NCBI GenBank assembly: GCA_011316305.1
Contig: SAUG01000071.1
Location: 186,001 to 250,000 of the forward strand
Reading direction: 5' to 3'
Length of the DNA: 64,000 nt
Origin: Rusavskia elegans
Taxonomy: Eukaryota > Ascomycota > Lecanoromycetes > Teloschistales > Teloschistaceae
The position numbers were made by a program, and so were the translations under genes. The notes beneath the pieces are model-generated. The model was not told the DNA's origin, made no database searches, and saw only the letters and a program-made list of their open reading frames with translations. This document shows, one piece after another, positions 63,002 to 64,000 of this stretch (position 1 is the stretch's first letter; the number at the start of each line of letters is the position of its first letter).

Positions 63002-64000
63002 ATGAGAACGGTGCTCCTCCTTGGCCGCCTATGCCGACGCCCAGCATACCGACAAACTCCGGCGCGCCAACTTCTTGCGAGACATCACTCTTCCTCACCG
63101 TCCTGGCTTAGCTTTCGAGCTCCACCGTCAAGAGGTCACGGGGGAAGAAAAATACTCTGGGCGCTTCTGACGCCAGCGGCATTTGTGCGATTGAGCGAGG
63201 AAGACAATGGCGACGGCAAGACGCCCGAAGAGCATATGCTCGAGGCATCCAGAGAGGAGATCAGGAAAGCAGTCCCCGACTCGGCCCACGGTCTGAGTCG
63301 AGTGTGGCGGAAAATCTATCTCTTCTTAGATCTGTACATCTATGAGCCCATCGCGACCGGATTTCGATGCCTCCATCTGGCCATCATTTTCTTGCCAGTC
63401 ATTGGGACCATACCAGTCATATGGCTGGGAAGGAGGGTGAAGGAGCGCGACGACGAGCGAGCGGGCACTCTGTGGTGGTACAACTTTCTGGTCCGGTCAA
63501 TGGAAAGGGCGGGTCCAGCTTTCATCAAGGTGGGTGGGATTGAACAACCTATGGAATTAGATGCTGACGGGCCCCCAGCTCGGACAATGGGCAGCGTCGA
63601 GAACAGACATCTTCCCTCAAGCAATGTGTAATCGCATGTCCTCGCTCCATTCGAATGCTCCCGCCCACTCTTTGGCCGCAACCAAGCGAACGATTGTCAA
63701 AGCGTTCGATGGAAGGAACTTCGACGAGATCTTCGACGAATTCCAGGAGAAGCCATTGGGCGTTGGAGCTATCGCCCAGGTATACAAAGCAAAGCTCAAG
63801 CCCGACATTGCCATGCAAGGCGACGACGACATGGACCCTGATCCACCCAATCTTCGTCAACGGATGCGCAAGAACGTCGACGTCCTCGTCAAAAGTACCC
63901 CTTCTCGAGTACCCTCAAGCTATGTGGCTATCAAAGTCCTCCATCCCAAAGTCGAACGGATCGTTCGCCGCGACCTTAAAATCATGACCATCTTTGCCGC
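63002..64000 (+). CDS. UbiB/ABC1-family atypical kinase, 3' end outside window
   Basis: Exon 1 is 63002-63529 and exon 2 starts at 63579 after a 49-bp intron; the frame is open to the window end. The N-terminus (MRTVLLLGRLCRRPAYRQTP, then ARQLLARHHSSS) is a mitochondrial presequence. A hydrophobic stretch (LHLAIIFLPVIGTIPVIWLG) precedes the family's KxGQ motif, which spans the splice (GPAFIK/LGQWAASRTDIFP). Then come FQEKPLGVGAIAQVYKAKL and YVAIKVLHPKVERIVRRDLK with the nucleotide-binding Lys. Within the family it looks closest to the ADCK2/Mcp2 type. These proteins act in mitochondrial quinone or lipid homeostasis; the precise role here is inferred. Confidence 0.88.

Overview
The window is nuclear DNA of a filamentous ascomycete (Pezizomycotina, probably a Dothideomycete; the class is an inference). 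The evidence is short GT-AG introns of about 45-150 bp, typical fungal genes (Sip5, Vip1, mitochondrial ribosomal mL50, cytochrome c heme lyase, a UbiB/ABC1 kinase, an SRPK-like kinase, a fungal SLATT protein), and repeat decay as C-to-T and G-to-A changes in CpA/TpG contexts, which resembles repeat-induced point mutation (RIP).

Layout. (1) 1-10.4 kb holds conserved housekeeping genes: the 3' part of sip5, a small membrane protein, vip1 (4 exons), mL50 (3 exons), a short conserved acidic protein and a 4-exon secretory-pathway membrane protein. (2) 10.4-14.3 kb has no gene I can support. (3) 14.3-17.8 kb carries a bZIP-like basic-region protein, a 16-cysteine metallothionein-like protein (4 exons) and a PLP-homeostasis (YggS/PROSC) protein. 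(4) 19.8-61 kb is an accessory region. Almost every gene in it is a short, unrecognised membrane protein on the minus strand. Several contain internal duplications (20.9, 28.4 and 56.9 kb), several share motifs (NPTV juxtamembrane motif; RRHPxWxPY after the last helix), and one is a frameshifted copy of its neighbour. Among them lie a secreted protein, a DUF2786 protein, a kinase gene broken by an in-frame stop, a SLATT protein, a 476-bp TA-flanked MITE, a relic of a fungal rhodopsin-domain gene, an F5/8-type C pseudogene with two stops, and an 876-residue protein whose C-terminus resembles a HicA fold. (5) 61.6-64 kb returns to mitochondrial housekeeping genes: heme lyase and a divergent UbiB-family kinase that runs off the window.

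The housekeeping ends supply mitochondrial translation, cytochrome c maturation and quinone or lipid-related functions. I see no pathway linking the small membrane proteins. Their one-strand clustering, shared motifs, duplications and broken copies suggest a rapidly evolving, lineage-specific birth-and-death locus. This is the most likely undescribed system in the window.
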